Under the pieces are notes generated by a model. The model had not been told where the DNA came from, did not search any database, and saw nothing but the letters and a program-made list of their open reading frames with translations. The translations under genes and the position numbers were made by a program. From Prinia subflava (lineage: Eukaryota > Chordata > Aves > Passeriformes > Cisticolidae), in the NCBI RefSeq assembly GCF_021018805.1, contig NC_086283.1, positions 62,450,182 to 62,514,181 of the forward strand: a stretch of 64,000 nt of DNA, given 5' to 3'. This document shows positions 1 to 13,673 of the stretch, one piece after another; positions within the stretch are counted from its first letter, which is position 1; the number at the start of each line of letters is the position of its first letter.

Positions 1-660
1 TGGGAAGCCAATACCAGAGCAGGCTTCTGACAGGACCTGTGGGCCCATGGAGAGAAGAGCCTACACTGGAGCAGGTTTGCAGCCTGGACTTGTGACCCCA
101 CCAGGAACTTGTGCAGGCTGCTCCTGAATGAGTGCACCATGGGAGGGCCCCATGCAGGAGCAGTTAATGAAGAACTCCAGCCCATGGAAAGGACCAGCAC
201 TGGAGCAGTTTGGGAAGGACTGCTGCGGAAAGACTCTACAGGGGACAGGGGAGGAGTGTGATGAGTCATTCCACAGAGGAGATAGGAGTGTCAGAGACAA
301 CATATGATGAAGTCACTGCAGACCCAAATCCTTGTCATTCTGTGCCATACATAGAGACAATCATGAGTAAAGCTGAGCCCAGGAAGAAGGATAGGGGTGG
401 ATGGAGGGGGGAGAGGTATGGTGTTTTTCAGATTTGGTTTTATTTCTCATTGTCCCACTCTGATTTGATAGGGAATAAATTAAACTAATTTCCCCAAGTC
501 AAGTCTGTTGTGCCCATGACTGCAACTGGTGAGCAGTCTCTGCCTGTCCATATCCCAACCCATTAGCCTTTGGTTTATTTTCTCTCCCCTGTTCAGCTGA
601 GGAGCACAGTGAGAGCAGCTTTGCTGGGCACTGGTGTCCAGCCAGGATCAACCCACCACA
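1..660 (+). mobile_element. ERV LTR fragment, family 1 (3' part, cut by the window edge)
   Basis: The sequence follows a common avian LTR family built of repeated motifs like GGACCCACGCTGGAGCAG. It contains the AATAAA poly(A) signal of the LTR (about 474) and ends in ...AACCCACCACA at 660, the expected CA terminus. The 5' part lies beyond the left edge. Short reading frames inside it are not genes. The class III (ERVL-like) assignment is from memory of avian repeat families. Confidence 0.8.
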
Positions 661-1578
661 CCAACCTTAACAAACTGGGACCAGACACTCATAAGCTTTT
701 TAACTGTGTACAGCAGCTAACAGAAACACTGCTGTACACAGTGAAAAAGTGCTTCTCTTTCATTTTCATGAAGTAATAATTTGTATTCATGTTATATGTG
801 TTTTATTTTCTTCATAACAAGCACAAACAGGCCCTCTGATATGAATTTTATGGTGCGTCCTTTCTTCTCTTCTACCCACCTTTCAGGTTTTAAAATTCTG
901 TTTGTGCAGAATAATTGTCTTATGAGTGCCCCAATTTCTCCCCTTTTTTCCCACCTCATTCATTAAATGCAGTGCAATACCTGTGCTTGAAATGAATTCC
1001 TAATTTAATGAGTCTCCTTTAAAATACCTGCACATCAGGAACACATATTTGAACGAAGCTGTCAGGTAACCTTGCAATCTGAATGTCTTAGTAGTAGATT
1101 TCTTGTAAGTGATTTGCTTTTGAATGTAATATGTTTACAACTCATTATTTAATTACTTGAATAACTCTTTCATTTATGACTAATTTCAGGCAAAATATTA
1201 ATTTTTGGCATAACTCCACAGGTATCAGTGATGGATTGGCCTAGAGAGGTTTTAATAATCCTATTCGTCTTTACTTCCTTGGTAAAATGGAAGATGATGT
1301 TCAGAAAGCTCTAGTAAAATAAGCTTAAACATGATAATGCAATTGCAATTACTTCAGACATCTTTTCTTCTGTGCTGCTATCACAAAAAGGACAACTGTG
1401 CAAGAGTAATGGATGTCAGTAGAAAAGGTCTCTCTAATTGCTGTTCCTTTGTTGTGGTGCAGACGTGCCTTTAAATAGCTACTGAGCTGAGCCTGCTGTG
1501 GAATTCCACCTGCTAATTCATCAGATCTTCTGTCTTGGAAAGACGCAATTACTGCACTCGCCAGCTTTCTGCTTACAC
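661..1578. other. AT-rich intronic sequence between two LTR fragments
   Basis: No coding signal, RNA gene or recognisable repeat was seen. Confidence 0.5.
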
Positions 1579-2318
1579 TGCTTTACTGGGTTTGCATGGC
1601 AAGATTTGAGTGGTGGGGTGCACTATCCGAGTGGGGTGCAAGCTTCTTTGAGAAGATGCTAGAAGCTTCTTTTGTGTCTAATGGAGCCATTACTAGATGG
1701 CTCCTAGACAGACCTGCTGTTGGCTGTAATTGAGCCCATCAATGATAATGGTATCACCGCTGGGATAATCTATTACAGAACAGGGGAAAAAATACCCAGC
1801 AACTTCATCCAGAAGAAGAGTGAGAACATGTGAGCAGATATCAGAGCAGTGAAGGAGGAGGGGGAAAAGGTTTCACAGGCACCAGAGCTGAGATTCCCCT
1901 GAAGCTCCTGGTGCAGACCACGGTGAGCCAGTCTGTGCCCCTGTAGCCCATGCAAACCCCAGGAAGTGCAGACTTCCACATGCAGCCCATGGAGGATTCC
2001 CAGGCTGGACCAGGTGGATTCTCAAACTAGATTGTGACCCTATGGGAAGCCTGAACTAGAGCAGCCTCCTGACAGGACCACTGGCCCCATGGAGAGAGTC
2101 CAAGCTGGAGCCAGTTTTCTGGCAGGATTTGGGATCCTGCAGGGGAGGCACAGTAGAACAATGTGATCATGAAGGACTGCATCATGAGACAGACACATGC
2201 TCAACCAGTTCATAAAGAACTACAGCCCGTGGAAGGACTCACTTTGAAAATGTTCATGGAAAACTGTCCTGTGAGAGAGACCCTATGTTAGGGCAGGGGA
2301 AGAGTGTGAGGAGTCCTT
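1579..2318 (+). mobile_element. ERV LTR fragment, family 1 (5' part)
   Basis: Begins with a diverged form of the family start (TTTGCATGGCAAG at about 1591) and includes the AAGCTTCT...GAGCCA block and the repeated CCCCTG-CAGCCCATGGAGG motifs. It stops at about 2318, where the full-length copy at 57565 continues for roughly 350 more bases, so it is 3'-truncated next to a T-rich run. Same strand as the other three copies. Confidence 0.8.
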
Positions 2319-2456
2319 AATTTTTTTTTTTTCAAGAACCTTAGGGGCATTCTGAGTGCTTATTTTACAGCATTAAATACTCATTTTTTTAATAACTCAA
2401 TTCCATTAGCTAATTCCACTTTTCAGTTTCCCCCTCCTCCAAATTATTCATATTTG

Positions 2457-2496
2457 TGTGTATGACATGTAGTCACTGTGTATGATATGTAGTCAC
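2457..2496. repeat. 20-bp tandem duplication
   Basis: Two adjacent copies of TGTGTATGACATGTAGTCAC differing at one base (C/T). Confidence 0.85.
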
Positions 2497-4830
2497 TGCA
2501 TGCTCACCAGTCTATATGATGTTAAGTTTCTTAAAGGATCTGTTTTTCCTTTCCTGTTGAACCAAAAGGTGGCTTCACACTTTCCTGGTCTACTGCATTA
2601 TGATGGGAATGCCCATGTTTCACAGGCTCTTGGTATATTCAAATTAAGAGTACAGTGAGCCCCAGAAGCTGTCCTCAATGTAGCCACCTCCCTAATTGAA
2701 AAAGAGTAACTGCTAAGCCATTGTACACTCAAAAGGGAGCAATTTTTTTCTTTTTCTCTGTGTGCCAAAACTTGCAGAAAATTATGGACTGATAAACATA
2801 TCTCCCATAATGGAGGTGCTGCCAGCTGGGAAAATAAGTGTCTGTAGAGACTCTTCGTCCTCAAATGGATTGTTGAAGATTTGTAAGTAACATACATAGC
2901 AGTTCTTTGGCAGTATCAGTTATGAGGGAGGAGTTTTTACGGGTGGCAGGAAACAGGACAGAAAGATACGGATAATTAATAGCTAGAGTCTACTGCTGAT
3001 TCTCACCTTGTATTGGGGGAAGAGAAAAGGTTGCCCATTACCTGCAGTTATCACTAGGCAGTGATAAACCCTTTTAAATGTATATGATTATGCCTCACAG
3101 ACAGAATGCAGTCTATAAACACTGGACATGAAGAGGCTTAGTGTAGTCCTTGATCCAAAGCCAATTAAAGTCAATGTGGAGCTCTAGGAAAATCAAAGTG
3201 CTGAATCTTGCTTACAGTTTATGACTGAAATGGAGCTCTACTGTGGCTGAATTATTCCTACTCCTTTCATCTTTGTGAAGTACTGGTAAGTTCTTAGAGC
3301 ATTAATGAACTAATTCTCTTTCCAATTATTCAGTCCTCTAGAGCTAACATAGACCTGAGCATTTACACCCAATTACCTTGCATTAAATCTGGACAAAAAA
3401 AATGGCTGTATTAGTCAAACTGCTTGATATTTTTCCAGGCTAAGATACAGCATTATTTCCATATGTGTAAGTTTTAGCCAATTTGATTTTTTTCATCACT
3501 TGATTTTTGTTGAATTAAATATTGTTCACAAAGGATGAATAAAATGCCAATGTGTCCTCCCAGAGATGCATTACAGATTGCTGTGAAATTTCTACTTGAG
3601 AGAAAACCCCTGGCTTTGTAAAGTAAAGAAGCAGACTGGCTTGTGCTGATGAAATCCCTCCAGGATTTTGAAGGGCACCACCTCATTTTTTTGCATGCAT
3701 ATTATGTCCTCCTACTGATTCCATTAGTGATTCATGGAAATTATACCTATTAAACAGAAAAATATTCATGGATCTGATTGCTGACATGAATATACTGGTT
3801 ACAAAGGAACTAAGATAGCAGCTATAAATTGAATGAGATTCTATTTTGTGAAGTTAAAATATGATAATAGAAAGGTATTTTCTTTAGATTTTTGAATACC
3901 TGCAAGGTAAAATAATTTCCTTTATAAAATAGAACATATTGATTTAATGTGTTTTGTTGTGATTGTAAGTGATAGAGAAGCAGACTCCCTAGTTAGGAAA
4001 CACAGCAAAGATCTATAGGATGCAATGGGTTTACTTCTTCCCATGTGATCTGAGGATGTGTTCCTTTGTATCCACAATCGATATATGCAGATTTTTGCAG
4101 CCTGGCACCTGCAGTCTGCCCTCTGAGCACAACACCAGCAGCATCTCTTATTTTCAGAGTAGCACAAAGGGTGTGTAGGGTGTGAAAGAATGAATGGGAA
4201 GAAAGCACTGAAGTATTAATACAATAAGTTCTTGTCAGACCTAGTTAAAATTGGTAGAAGGTCAGTGAGATCATAATAGAGACTTTGAGTAACAAGCATT
4301 TTGCATTTAATCTGCCAAGAAACATCTATGTAGTGGGAACTATGACTGATACCTCCTTATCCCATCTGCTGAGAAGATGTTCTCTTTCATTTTGGCACTC
4401 TTGTCTTGACTCTGTATGTTGATGGTATCAGGGCTAGTAAGGTAACCTTGGCTTCCAGATTGACTTGGTTTCTACATCTGGGATTTCAAAAATTGCAGCA
4501 AAGCACTTTCCTCATTTTGGGGGTTAAAGTTCATTGCAGAAATTCACATCCTATACCATCTCAGTTCTCTTCTAGGTAATTACAGCTCTATGATCTCCTC
4601 TAATCTGAAGATGACATGGGAAAAATTATGCTAGCACAAGAGGTTGGTCTTGTGGTATCATAAAATTAGACTTAAAGTACTTTACCAAATACTTAAAATA
4701 CTTAAATACTTAGACTAAAAATACTTTGCCAAAATGAAAATGGTGAATTTTGAAAACCTCGAGGCAGACATTCAGAGAATTATTGAACAGAGGAGACCCT
4801 CAGGGTGCTTTACATATATATCTTACTTAC

Positions 4831-4873
4831 ATCTGTATCTATCATCTGTATCTATCATCTGTATCTATCATCT
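4831..4873. repeat. 13-bp minisatellite, about 3.3 copies
   Basis: Unit ATCTGTATCTATC repeated three times in tandem plus a partial copy, running into TATC/TATA low-complexity sequence. Confidence 0.85.
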
Positions 4874-5287
4874 ATTTCTATATCTATATATATGTCTGTC
4901 TATATAATGCCTTCTCCAAACTTATTTCTATGAATCTTGCTTTACAAAAATAAATAAACCAAAGTAATGAAAGTGACAGAGAAACAAGTTTGAGTCAAAA
5001 GGCATGCTACTAAAGCTAAGACCATCATATGTGACAGCCACAGTGATATTGAGATGATAGCTCACCTTGTTCATGTGTCCTCACACAAGCCTGTGGTCAT
5101 TCAGTTCTGCTGACCTTGCCTATGAGAAACTGCTACCTGAGCTGCAGACTTCTGGCAGTTCATTTTAAGACAAAGCATCTAGCTAATGACACCAAATCAT
5201 TACCTGCAATCAAAGGTATAATCAGTTTTCTGAACTAAGCATAATATTCTTACTGAAAGGGCTCTCTCAAGGAAGTTCATGGCTGGA

Positions 5288-5317
5288 GAGTAGTTCTGCA
5301 TGTCTGCAGAACTACTC
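5288..5317. repeat. Perfect inverted repeat, 13-bp arms, 4-base loop
   Basis: GAGTAGTTCTGCA, loop TGTC, then its exact reverse complement. Could form a hairpin in DNA or RNA. Pairing stops at the next base on both sides. Confidence 0.9.
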
Positions 5318-5547
5318 CTGTAAATGGAAATAGGCAGATGTGGGTTTTTTATATCTTGACCACTCTTACTACCAGGAGATTGGTTTCACCTATCAGAACA
5401 GATAGCTAGAAGTAATTGTTGATGCCTCAACTGTGATGGCCTTTAGTGTTTTCGTTCATCAGGAGTGTAATATTGTAGCAGAAAAATTTTCTAGAACTTC
5501 CTTAGCTTTAAAGTTAACTATTGGAAAACTTTTTCTGGGCCTTTTTT

Positions 5548-5617
5548 GCTTGGTGGTTTTGGTTTTGTTTTTGGTTTGGGTTTTTTTGTTTGGTTGGTTG
5601 GGTTTTTTTCTCTCATT
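5548..5617. repeat. T/G-rich low-complexity run
   Basis: Irregular (TTTGG)n-like sequence with no other feature. Confidence 0.7.
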
Positions 5618-6884
5618 TATTTGCTGTCAGGTGCTGGTGTTTATAATTCAGCATAGGTGTCTTCATTCTGGAGAGACCAGAGGTTTGAGATAGAATGTGC
5701 TCGGTTATCACATGTAGAAATACTGTGACTTCTCACTGCAGGCCTCACTGAGATGCACACAGGAAAGTAATGTATTTTAAACAGGAAGAAAGTTTACATA
5801 GACCATACCAGTGCAACAATTTCTCCTACATTAACTATGTATTTTAATTTCATCTTAAAAATCTTCCTGTGCTGTACTCTTTGACATGGCTTTGATAAAA
5901 TCCAAATCTCCAAATACAAATCTATAAACTTGCTAGCTTGCTGTTCATTTCTAGTTATTAGCGGTATAATATATTTACATTTGTTTGAGTTCTTTTCCTC
6001 ATGCACACATATTTCTTTTCATATACTTTTTTTCCTATCCATCCCTTTTATTAGCCTTCTGTTCCATGAGGTCAGATTGCTGCTACTTCAGCCCCATTTT
6101 AAAATCTGTCACTTGGTACTGTTTTCAGAAATCCGGAGGAACTTTCTGATTAAAGTTCATGAAAATGTGCTAAAGATTTAATTTCTTTGTTTATGTATTT
6201 AATAGGTATTCAGACTCCTTATTATGTCAGATAAATAAGTTCAAGCAATCCAACTTCCTACGTGTTTCCCCTCTATCTAAGAACTATCCTTACATGACTG
6301 ATAACACTGAGGTGAATGGCACTGTCCCTCAGTTTCACAGACCAATGCCTTACCTTGTCTCCTTTCATCTCAGTGATACTTGCTTATCAACAGAGGCAGG
6401 CTTCTCACTGTGACTCTGAGGCCACCAAGTTCTGTGACCCTGAGACCACAAAGACATAATAGGAGCTGAGTCCAGTGTACAATCTGTGGTGGTTTTAATA
6501 GAAAGTGAATGATGATGACATACTGTACACAGCTGACTATGGTCCCTGAGGCTGATAAGCCTCTTCTATGGGCTTATTTCTGTTATGCTGAAGCCAACAG
6601 AAATATGGGTAGAAACAATGCACCATATTTTTAATCTAAACAAAAAATATATGTTGCATTACTCATTTTTCCTTTAAGAAAGTTTCTAAATGCACCACAG
6701 CTTTCAGCCCCTCGCAAGATCAAAGGTGCAAAGATAAAGTCAGAGTGCTTGTGGTTCATGTCAATAAAAATGGTCTCATAGAACTGCATGCTGCAAAAGC
6801 AAGCGCAACACTAGCTTTGGTGGAATTAAATAATAAACTCAGAAAAACTTTGGAAAAAATCTGATTGTTCCTTTCTGCTCTGCA

Positions 6885-7393
6885 CAGGTGGCACCTCACC
6901 TTGAGTGCTGGGGACACTCTTGGGTATACCACGATATAAGAAAGACATTAAGCTCTTAGAGGGCATCCAAAGGAGAGCTATGAGGATGGTGAAGAGCTTT
7001 GAGGGGAAGCTGTATGAGGAATGAATGAGGTCACTTGTTCTGTTCAGCCTAAAGGAGAGAAGCCTGAAGAGAGACCTTGCCGCAGTTATGACTTTGTCAT
7101 GAGGGGAAGAGTAGTGGCAGACACCATCTCTGTGGTGACCAGTAACAAAATGTGAGGGAATGGCCTTAATTTACATCAGGGGAGGTTTAGGTTGGATATT
7201 AGAAAAAGATTTTTCACCCAAGGAGTGGTTGGGCACCAGAGAAGGTTCCCTAAGGAAGTGGTCACATCACCAAGATTGACAGGGCTCAAAAAGCATTTGG
7301 ACAATGCTCTCAGGCACATGGGGTGATTCTTTGGAGTGTCTTGTGCAGGGCCAGGAGTTGGACTCAATAATCCTAACGGGTACCTTCCAAGAC
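6885..7393 (+). mobile_element. CR1 LINE fragment (ORF2 C-terminal region)
   Basis: Runs in the sense of CR1: blocks matching the conserved ...CTTAGAGGGCATCCAAAGGAG... and GGATATTAGAAAAAGATTTTTCAC motifs through GGAGTTGGACTCAATAATCC. It is full of stops and frameshifts and lacks the terminal ATTCTATG repeats, so it is a dead 5'-truncated copy. Confidence 0.85.
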
Positions 7394-7948
7394 AGGATAA
7401 ATAGGTAAAAAAGGTAAAATATCTAGGGATAAGAAAGGGATCTTTCTTTCACATTTCTCAGCCAGTATCCATAACTCCTCACACAGGAGCTCAGACATGG
7501 GGAAACTTGCTGCACAGGAGAGAACCATGTCTTCTCCGTGTGCCACACCCCAGTGCAGTCAGGCATCCTTTCCCTAACTCTCAGCTGGCAGCCAGTGTGT
7601 TCTGCTCACACTACATGAAGGAGGGAAGATCCAGGACCCCCAGAACCAATCAGGGAGGAGATTAGCTGTCAGCACACAGGGCAACATGATGCCATTTGCA
7701 CACAGGCAGCTGGCAGCTCTGAAGATGGTATTGCACACACATGGGACCACGGTACCAGCTTACAGTCCATTGACAGGTGCAGGGTGCAACATGCTGAACA
7801 GAGAGAAAACCAAAAGTGATTTTTATGTGAGTTATGGGTTTGTGAAGAGGCAGCAGTTAACACTTGACTGAGAGCTAAAAGGCTGTCAGCAGTTCATGGT
7901 CTTATGGCAAGAGGCTGCCAGTTTCCAAATGGCTTACAGATCAATTAC
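7394..7948. other. Non-coding stretch between CR1 and a solo LTR
   Basis: Moderately GC-rich sequence with no recognised element. Short open frames on both strands overlap each other and show no family signature. Confidence 0.4.
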
Positions 7949-7954
7949 ACAAAT

Positions 7955-8713
7955 TGTTGGAGTCCAGGATATTCCTCTGGCCGCCCTGGAGGATTTGGGG
8001 TCTGTCCAGGGGGGTCTGGGGTCTGTCCAGGGGGGTCAGTTGGACCCATGGGGATCCCAGGAGGACACTGACTCTGATTCCTGTCCATGGGAGTGAGCAC
8101 TCGCATGCAGGGAGAGTCACGAATCCTGGGAATTTGGAATAAGTAGTGGATGGTTTGTTGTAGAGTTTAAATATAGAAATTAGAATTCTTAGTATATGGG
8201 GCTGAAGAGGCAAGATGGAGGAATTGGGGAGTGGCCCTTGTCCTCCTTGTTCTTGCTCTCTTCCCCCATTTTGTGCTGAGTTGGGTTTTAGAGATTGGCT
8301 TAGAGTGGGACTGACATGTTAGTATAGGTAGTGGGCATTGGCAAAATTTTGTAAATAAAAAATGGGTTTCGGACGGTGGTTGGGTCAAAGATACCGTACT
8401 TAAGGTGCGGGACTTTCTGATCCGCCCAGTCCAGCCGCGTGTCTTGCTTTGCTGGGGACACCTTGCAAAGCTGGACAAGAACTGAGAGATAATTAAGAAT
8501 AAACAGCCTTGATAACACGAGCTGCTGGACTCAACTTGTCGTCTCTGGCCTCGGTGTGAAACACCCAGGGCAACGAGAAGACCGAAAACCTTATTATCCC
8601 TGGGAACAGCAACCCAGGGGAAAACTCCCAGGGAACAGCAACCTTGGGGGAACCCTTATCACCTTGGGGAACAGGAACCCCAAGGAGAATCTCAGGGAAA
8701 CGACAACCTGAGA
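7955..8713 (+). mobile_element. Solo LTR, family 2, with 6-bp target-site duplication
   Basis: Begins TGTTGGAGTCCAGG and ends ...AACCTGAGA. It is flanked by ACAAAT at 7949-7954 and 8714-8719. A poly(A) signal AATAAA lies at 8499-8504. The last 130 bases carry degenerate short repeats of GGGGAACAGCAACC type. No internal retroviral sequence is attached, so it is a solo LTR left by recombination. A 6-bp duplication fits class II (ERVK/alpha-beta-like) integrases. The end is GA, not CA; the second copy at 59025 ends at the same place. Confidence 0.85.
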
Positions 8714-8719
8714 ACAAAT

Positions 8720-11700
8720 GAGGAAAGTGTTGAAGAACTGAGAGTAATGCAAGACCAGGAATTGAGAATGACTCTGACCCAAGCTGAGCATCAGTGACAG
8801 AGGCCAGGTATGTGCCTGCACTTCCTGGATCCCAGTGTGAGCCTTAAAACTTTTCTGCACATCCCAGTGGCCTTGCCATGAGACTCCATCTTTTTGTCTC
8901 CATCACAAACAATTCACTTTTAAGAGATTTTTTTTCCTTTTTTTGTTTGATTTAAGTAAGGTGATAACTCCTACTTTATTTGTGTATTATTATCAAGTTA
9001 TGTAGAACAGCAATAGCTTGTCAAACAGATTAATAAACAAAGTCTTGAACCTGTAAAAATGCAGTCTCTTTCATCTTTTATACCTTTTCCACTCTTCTCA
9101 TCTTTTTGCATTTTTGGAGAAGAGATATCCTTTTCTCTAGCTCTTTTTTCCCCCAGCTCCTCTATTACTGGGTCATAACCTGTTCTGTGTTACTATGTTT
9201 TTGCTTCTATTTTATTCTCCCCTTCATCTCTATTCTTTGCTATTTTTTTCTCCTGTTGCATCCTGTTGTTTCTTATTATACAGCTTTATTCTTGCAGAAG
9301 GATTGCCTCCTGCAGACGCTTGCCTGCCCTTCCCACATCTTGATCTCTTCACACAGAGCTGGTCCAGTGAAGACCCTGGAAATCTGACTGATCTTTGAAA
9401 CACAGCATCACTGAGAAGTTGTCAATCATGTCTTACTGTGGTTGACTGGAACGGCAAAACAAAAGGAAAGAAATGAAAAAGTTAAGAAAAAGGCTTCTGA
9501 GCCTGCTGTTTACAAAACAATTCCTTTGTGTCAAGGCTAAGAGTTTTCTTTGCAATGTTGAAGTTGGTTCCCAGAAGGACTCCTTTTTATTTTTTTGATG
9601 CATGCTGCACTGATGACATGTGAGGCCTTGTTAGCTCTTGTGCTCACCCTTCTGTTGAAATTTCATCCTCTTCTTTATTGGTTTATATTATTCTTGCTAA
9701 GGGTTCTGACCTGAACTTTGGTTGCATTTGATAGTATTGAAGTTAAAATATTCTTTTTAAAGGTCCAGGATTAGCAGTGCAGAAATGTCAGCAATGAACA
9801 GAGAGGACAGCCCTGGCCAACAGTATGTCAGACAGCACCAGGGTGTTTCTAACATATGCATATATTGTGTGCAGTGCCTAAAGAAAAGAGGATCATGACT
9901 GCATGCTGTGTTACAAATATCCACCAGGAGCAGAACAATGTAACTGGCCTTAGCTCTTATTAATCACCATCAGCCTGAGTAGGTAATGGTTGAAATTTTT
10001 CATACATCATAGTGATTTCTTAAATATTTTAGTAATCCTATTTTGCCTAAGAACCACCTGTTGCATAAAGTCAATATTGAAAACCTGATAGCATTCATTA
10101 AACACTTATCTCCATTGCTTTTAGCTCTTGTATATACATTAGAGAAGGCCAAGAAGGCAACCAACAGTAGTGAGTAAAAATCTAATGTGTTTTTTTGCTT
10201 TTATAGCCACACCATTAAGCTGTACTTCCTTGGATATTTAAAGGGCTCTTATGTTTTAGAAGAAGTCAGTCATTGAATCTTGTAAAAGTCACACTGAATT
10301 TCTTCAGAATTTCCACATCAAACTGACTATGAAAAGCTTTTGCTACTAAAAATGGGAGGGTTTTTCTAGTGATGAACTGCAGTACAAAAGTAAGAATCAT
10401 CACTAGTGAGGAAAAATGAGCAGATTATCTTCTGAGGTCTGGTATCAAAACCTGAAACTGTAAAACCAAATGATCATATATAAGTGGGACCAAAAAAAGC
10501 CCCACAAAAATCTACCATTGAAATATTTTTAATAAAAAAATCAACAACATAATTTGCATTGTAACTAGCATATGCATATTTGCAAATGCTCTGTAGTAAG
10601 ATTTTCAGCAAAGTACTGAATATTACCTTTTTTTTTTTTGGTGGAGTGGGCACTACTATTCTGCACTACTATATTGCAAGAGCTTTCTGCAGCTTTATCT
10701 TTCTAGCAGAACTATCCCTACTACAGTTTAACTTTTTTTTTTTTTATTCTTGTAAAATAAACCCTGTCTTTTTAGGGAAAGAGTGATGCATCACAGGGAG
10801 AAGCACTCCAGCTTGTAGAAATCCCAGCTCACATAAGTAGGATATATATAGTCAGATTGTCATTTCAGTGAGTGTAATTTCAGTGATTTTTTCATCAGAA
10901 AAAAATACAGAAGATTTTAGGAAAAGAGAGTGTTTGGGGTTTTTTTTCAGTTAGAGGGGCAAGAGGAAGAATTGGCTTTTGGTGTTTTTTTTCTTCTTTG
11001 CTAGAGAAGAAGGGAGTTCTTTCTTAGGGGAAATAAAGACCAAGTTCAACCTCTGAAAAAAGTATTTGGGTTTGTAAAGCTCTAATTTGTAAAAATGAAG
11101 TTAGAGAGGGTTATTTGCTACTGATGAAATTACACAAAAAGTATTCTTTTTGTTTCAGTATCAGAAGAAGCATAGACTCCTAGAATAATTAAGTTTGGAA
11201 GTACAACATTTGGTGAGCGCTGTTCCCAGTAATGTTAATAAGAAATATCTTATTTATTTGAGTGTGAAATAAGCTCTTTTAAAATAACATGCTGCAATAT
11301 CTTACACTTGCTTGAAAGGTCCCTAAATCTGCATATGATATACTGTAAAAAGCAGTCCCTTCTCAGAAATGAGATTTTAAAATCAAATCATATACTTTCA
11401 AATAAGAAAACAGAAAAAAGGGAGCAGCAAAAAAAAAAAATGTCCTCAATGCATTTGTCTTAATCAGTACTAAAAAATCAGCATCTGTACCCTTTTCAGC
11501 AATGCTGCATTATTCATTTTGATGCACTCAATGCAACAGACATCACAGAAAACTTCCTGGCTTTTGAGAACTGTGTGGTCTCATAAAGCTTCCAATCTCA
11601 AAACACACTTGCCAAGGATATACCCGGTTTATTTAATGAACAGGAAATGGTGCACTTGACTAGTACTGACTGACCTTGCCTGCTGCAAGTACTGCATCCC

Positions 11701-13673
11701 TGAAAGCCTGCAAGGTAAAAGTAATGGACAGTTCGATGAAGTGATGCACAGCTGGGCAGATGATGCTGCCTGATTTGGTAGTGCGGTATTTTTTTTATTT
11801 TTGGACAGGTTTATGAAGTGTGTTTGTATCTTCCAGCATGAAGAAATTTCTGCTGCTGCTGCTGCAAGTTAGCAGGGACACCTAGTGGCTTTGGTAAATG
11901 GAGCTGGGATTGCTTCTCCCTCTTACTCATAGATTGTCAGGGTTTTTCAGAACAGGCTCTCAGTGTCTCTCCCCTTCAGTGTTGTCTCAAAGAATTTTGC
12001 ACCACGGTCCTTCTCTGTACTTTTTTCTGCATTCAGTGAAGCAGGGCAAAAAACTCCTGCATGTGTTTTAAGTACGGTGACAGACTTTCAGACGAAAGAG
12101 GATTGGTGCTTATTGCATGGCTGCTGTAGCTAGGGTTTTCAGAACAAAGCAGGAGGTCACTTAAAATCACAAATTCCACATATTAACTTTATTGTTTTGT
12201 TGCCATTAAAGCAGGGAAGTGCTGTTCATGATGGTGGGTTTTTTAAATCTAACCATTTTAAATATAAAGCATACAGAGGTTTTCTTATGTTATATTGGTA
12301 CTATGCATTACCTCATTTTTATTTCTTCTGAGAATAAGTAATTGCCACTAAATCAATAATTCCTATGAAAGTGAGGCATTTAAATGGCACTTGAGGAATC
12401 TGTGCATGTAAAATGCTTTTCTTATAAACCCACAGGTCAATCTCTCAGTGAAATTTAAACCAGTACAGACTGAGTGTACAAGGTCACCTTGTAGTGCAGC
12501 AGATAAAAGAAGCCACAAATTAGGCAGGATCTATCTAGCTCAGTATTATGTCCCATTTGCTGGTGGCAGCAACATCAGAAGTGTACCTGTAATTGAAGTG
12601 AGTGAGCTATAGTTTGTCAGGGTCTTGGACACCTCCTGAAGAAAACAGAAAAAATCTAAAAGCATCTGAAGGCTAGACGAGTTCACCAAGAACAAAACAT
12701 GGCTCTCTGTGTTGAACTGCTGCTCTGCACTGGAGCTGCACCTTGCCCTAATATCCTCACACAGACACCAGCACCCATTGCAGCTGCCAGCATTTCATAG
12801 CCAGTTTGGCAAAGACTCCTCAAGAATTGCCAAGAGACCATCAAGATAGTAAAGTGACAAGAGAATAGGTAGCCCAGAGGGTGAAAAGCTTAGGATCCAA
12901 TTGCAGGGAATTTGGTCTCTTCAGTAAAGAGCTCTAAAGTGAATGGCTTTACAAAGCAGAAAAAACCACAACTGATAGACTTTTAAATCAAAAAGGACCT
13001 GACCCCATACAGCTGGAACAGGACTTAGTTATGGCCCATTGAGATCCTGTGCAGATGAATTTCAAGCAATCTTTCTCAGCAGGTAAAGGAAACCAGTGTT
13101 TCAGGGATTTGCTCGTATGTCACATTCAGTGATGACACACATTAACAAGTTGCTAGAGAAGCTTGAGGCGGTCCCTTTCCCAGACAAAATAACTTATTGA
13201 AATAGGGATTATCTACATAAATTATCTTCCCATAATTTCATTGACTATAAAAACTAGATATGACATAATTCATAGCTGGTGACCAGCCTTTTTCCAACAT
13301 CCATTTCTAGAGATGACAATGAAGTAATTAGCTAGGATTTTTCTTCTCTGATCTCATCAGATGACATAAAACAGACCCTCGAATTCTATTCTTTAGCATG
13401 TGTGTATTAATGATAGACTGAGTAAATTATAATCATCCTCTACTTTCATACAGATGACACTGAACAGATGTGACTTTGACAAGTTTCAAGATCATTGGCT
13501 TTTGCTAGTCCTCATAAGCCCATGATTTCCTTTTATAGTATTTCGGTATCATGGTATCTGGTTATACAAGTTTTTAGAGATCTGCCTATTCCATGTAAGG
13601 GAGAGAGAGTTTTCCCCCAGCATTGATCTAAAACTTCCACAGGTCCCTTGAATATTTGTGATTATTATTAATG
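8720..13673. other. LINGO2 intronic sequence, no genes
   Basis: AT-rich sequence with T- and A-runs, a short CTG-type triplet run (about 11853-11869) and pyrimidine-rich patches (about 9070-9290). No element or gene could be supported. Confidence 0.5.

Larger units (their letters stand above)
2319..6884. other. Intronic or intergenic AT-rich block
   Basis: No supportable gene. It holds a 20-bp tandem duplication (2457-2496), a 13-bp minisatellite (4831-4873), a perfect 13-bp-arm hairpin (5288-5317) and a T/G-rich low-complexity run (about 5548-5617). Short open frames here show no protein-like character. Confidence 0.5.

Noticed and set aside
11853..11869. CTG triplet run as a coding polyglutamine or polyalanine tract
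   Set aside because: Short, in non-coding DNA with no open frame around it.
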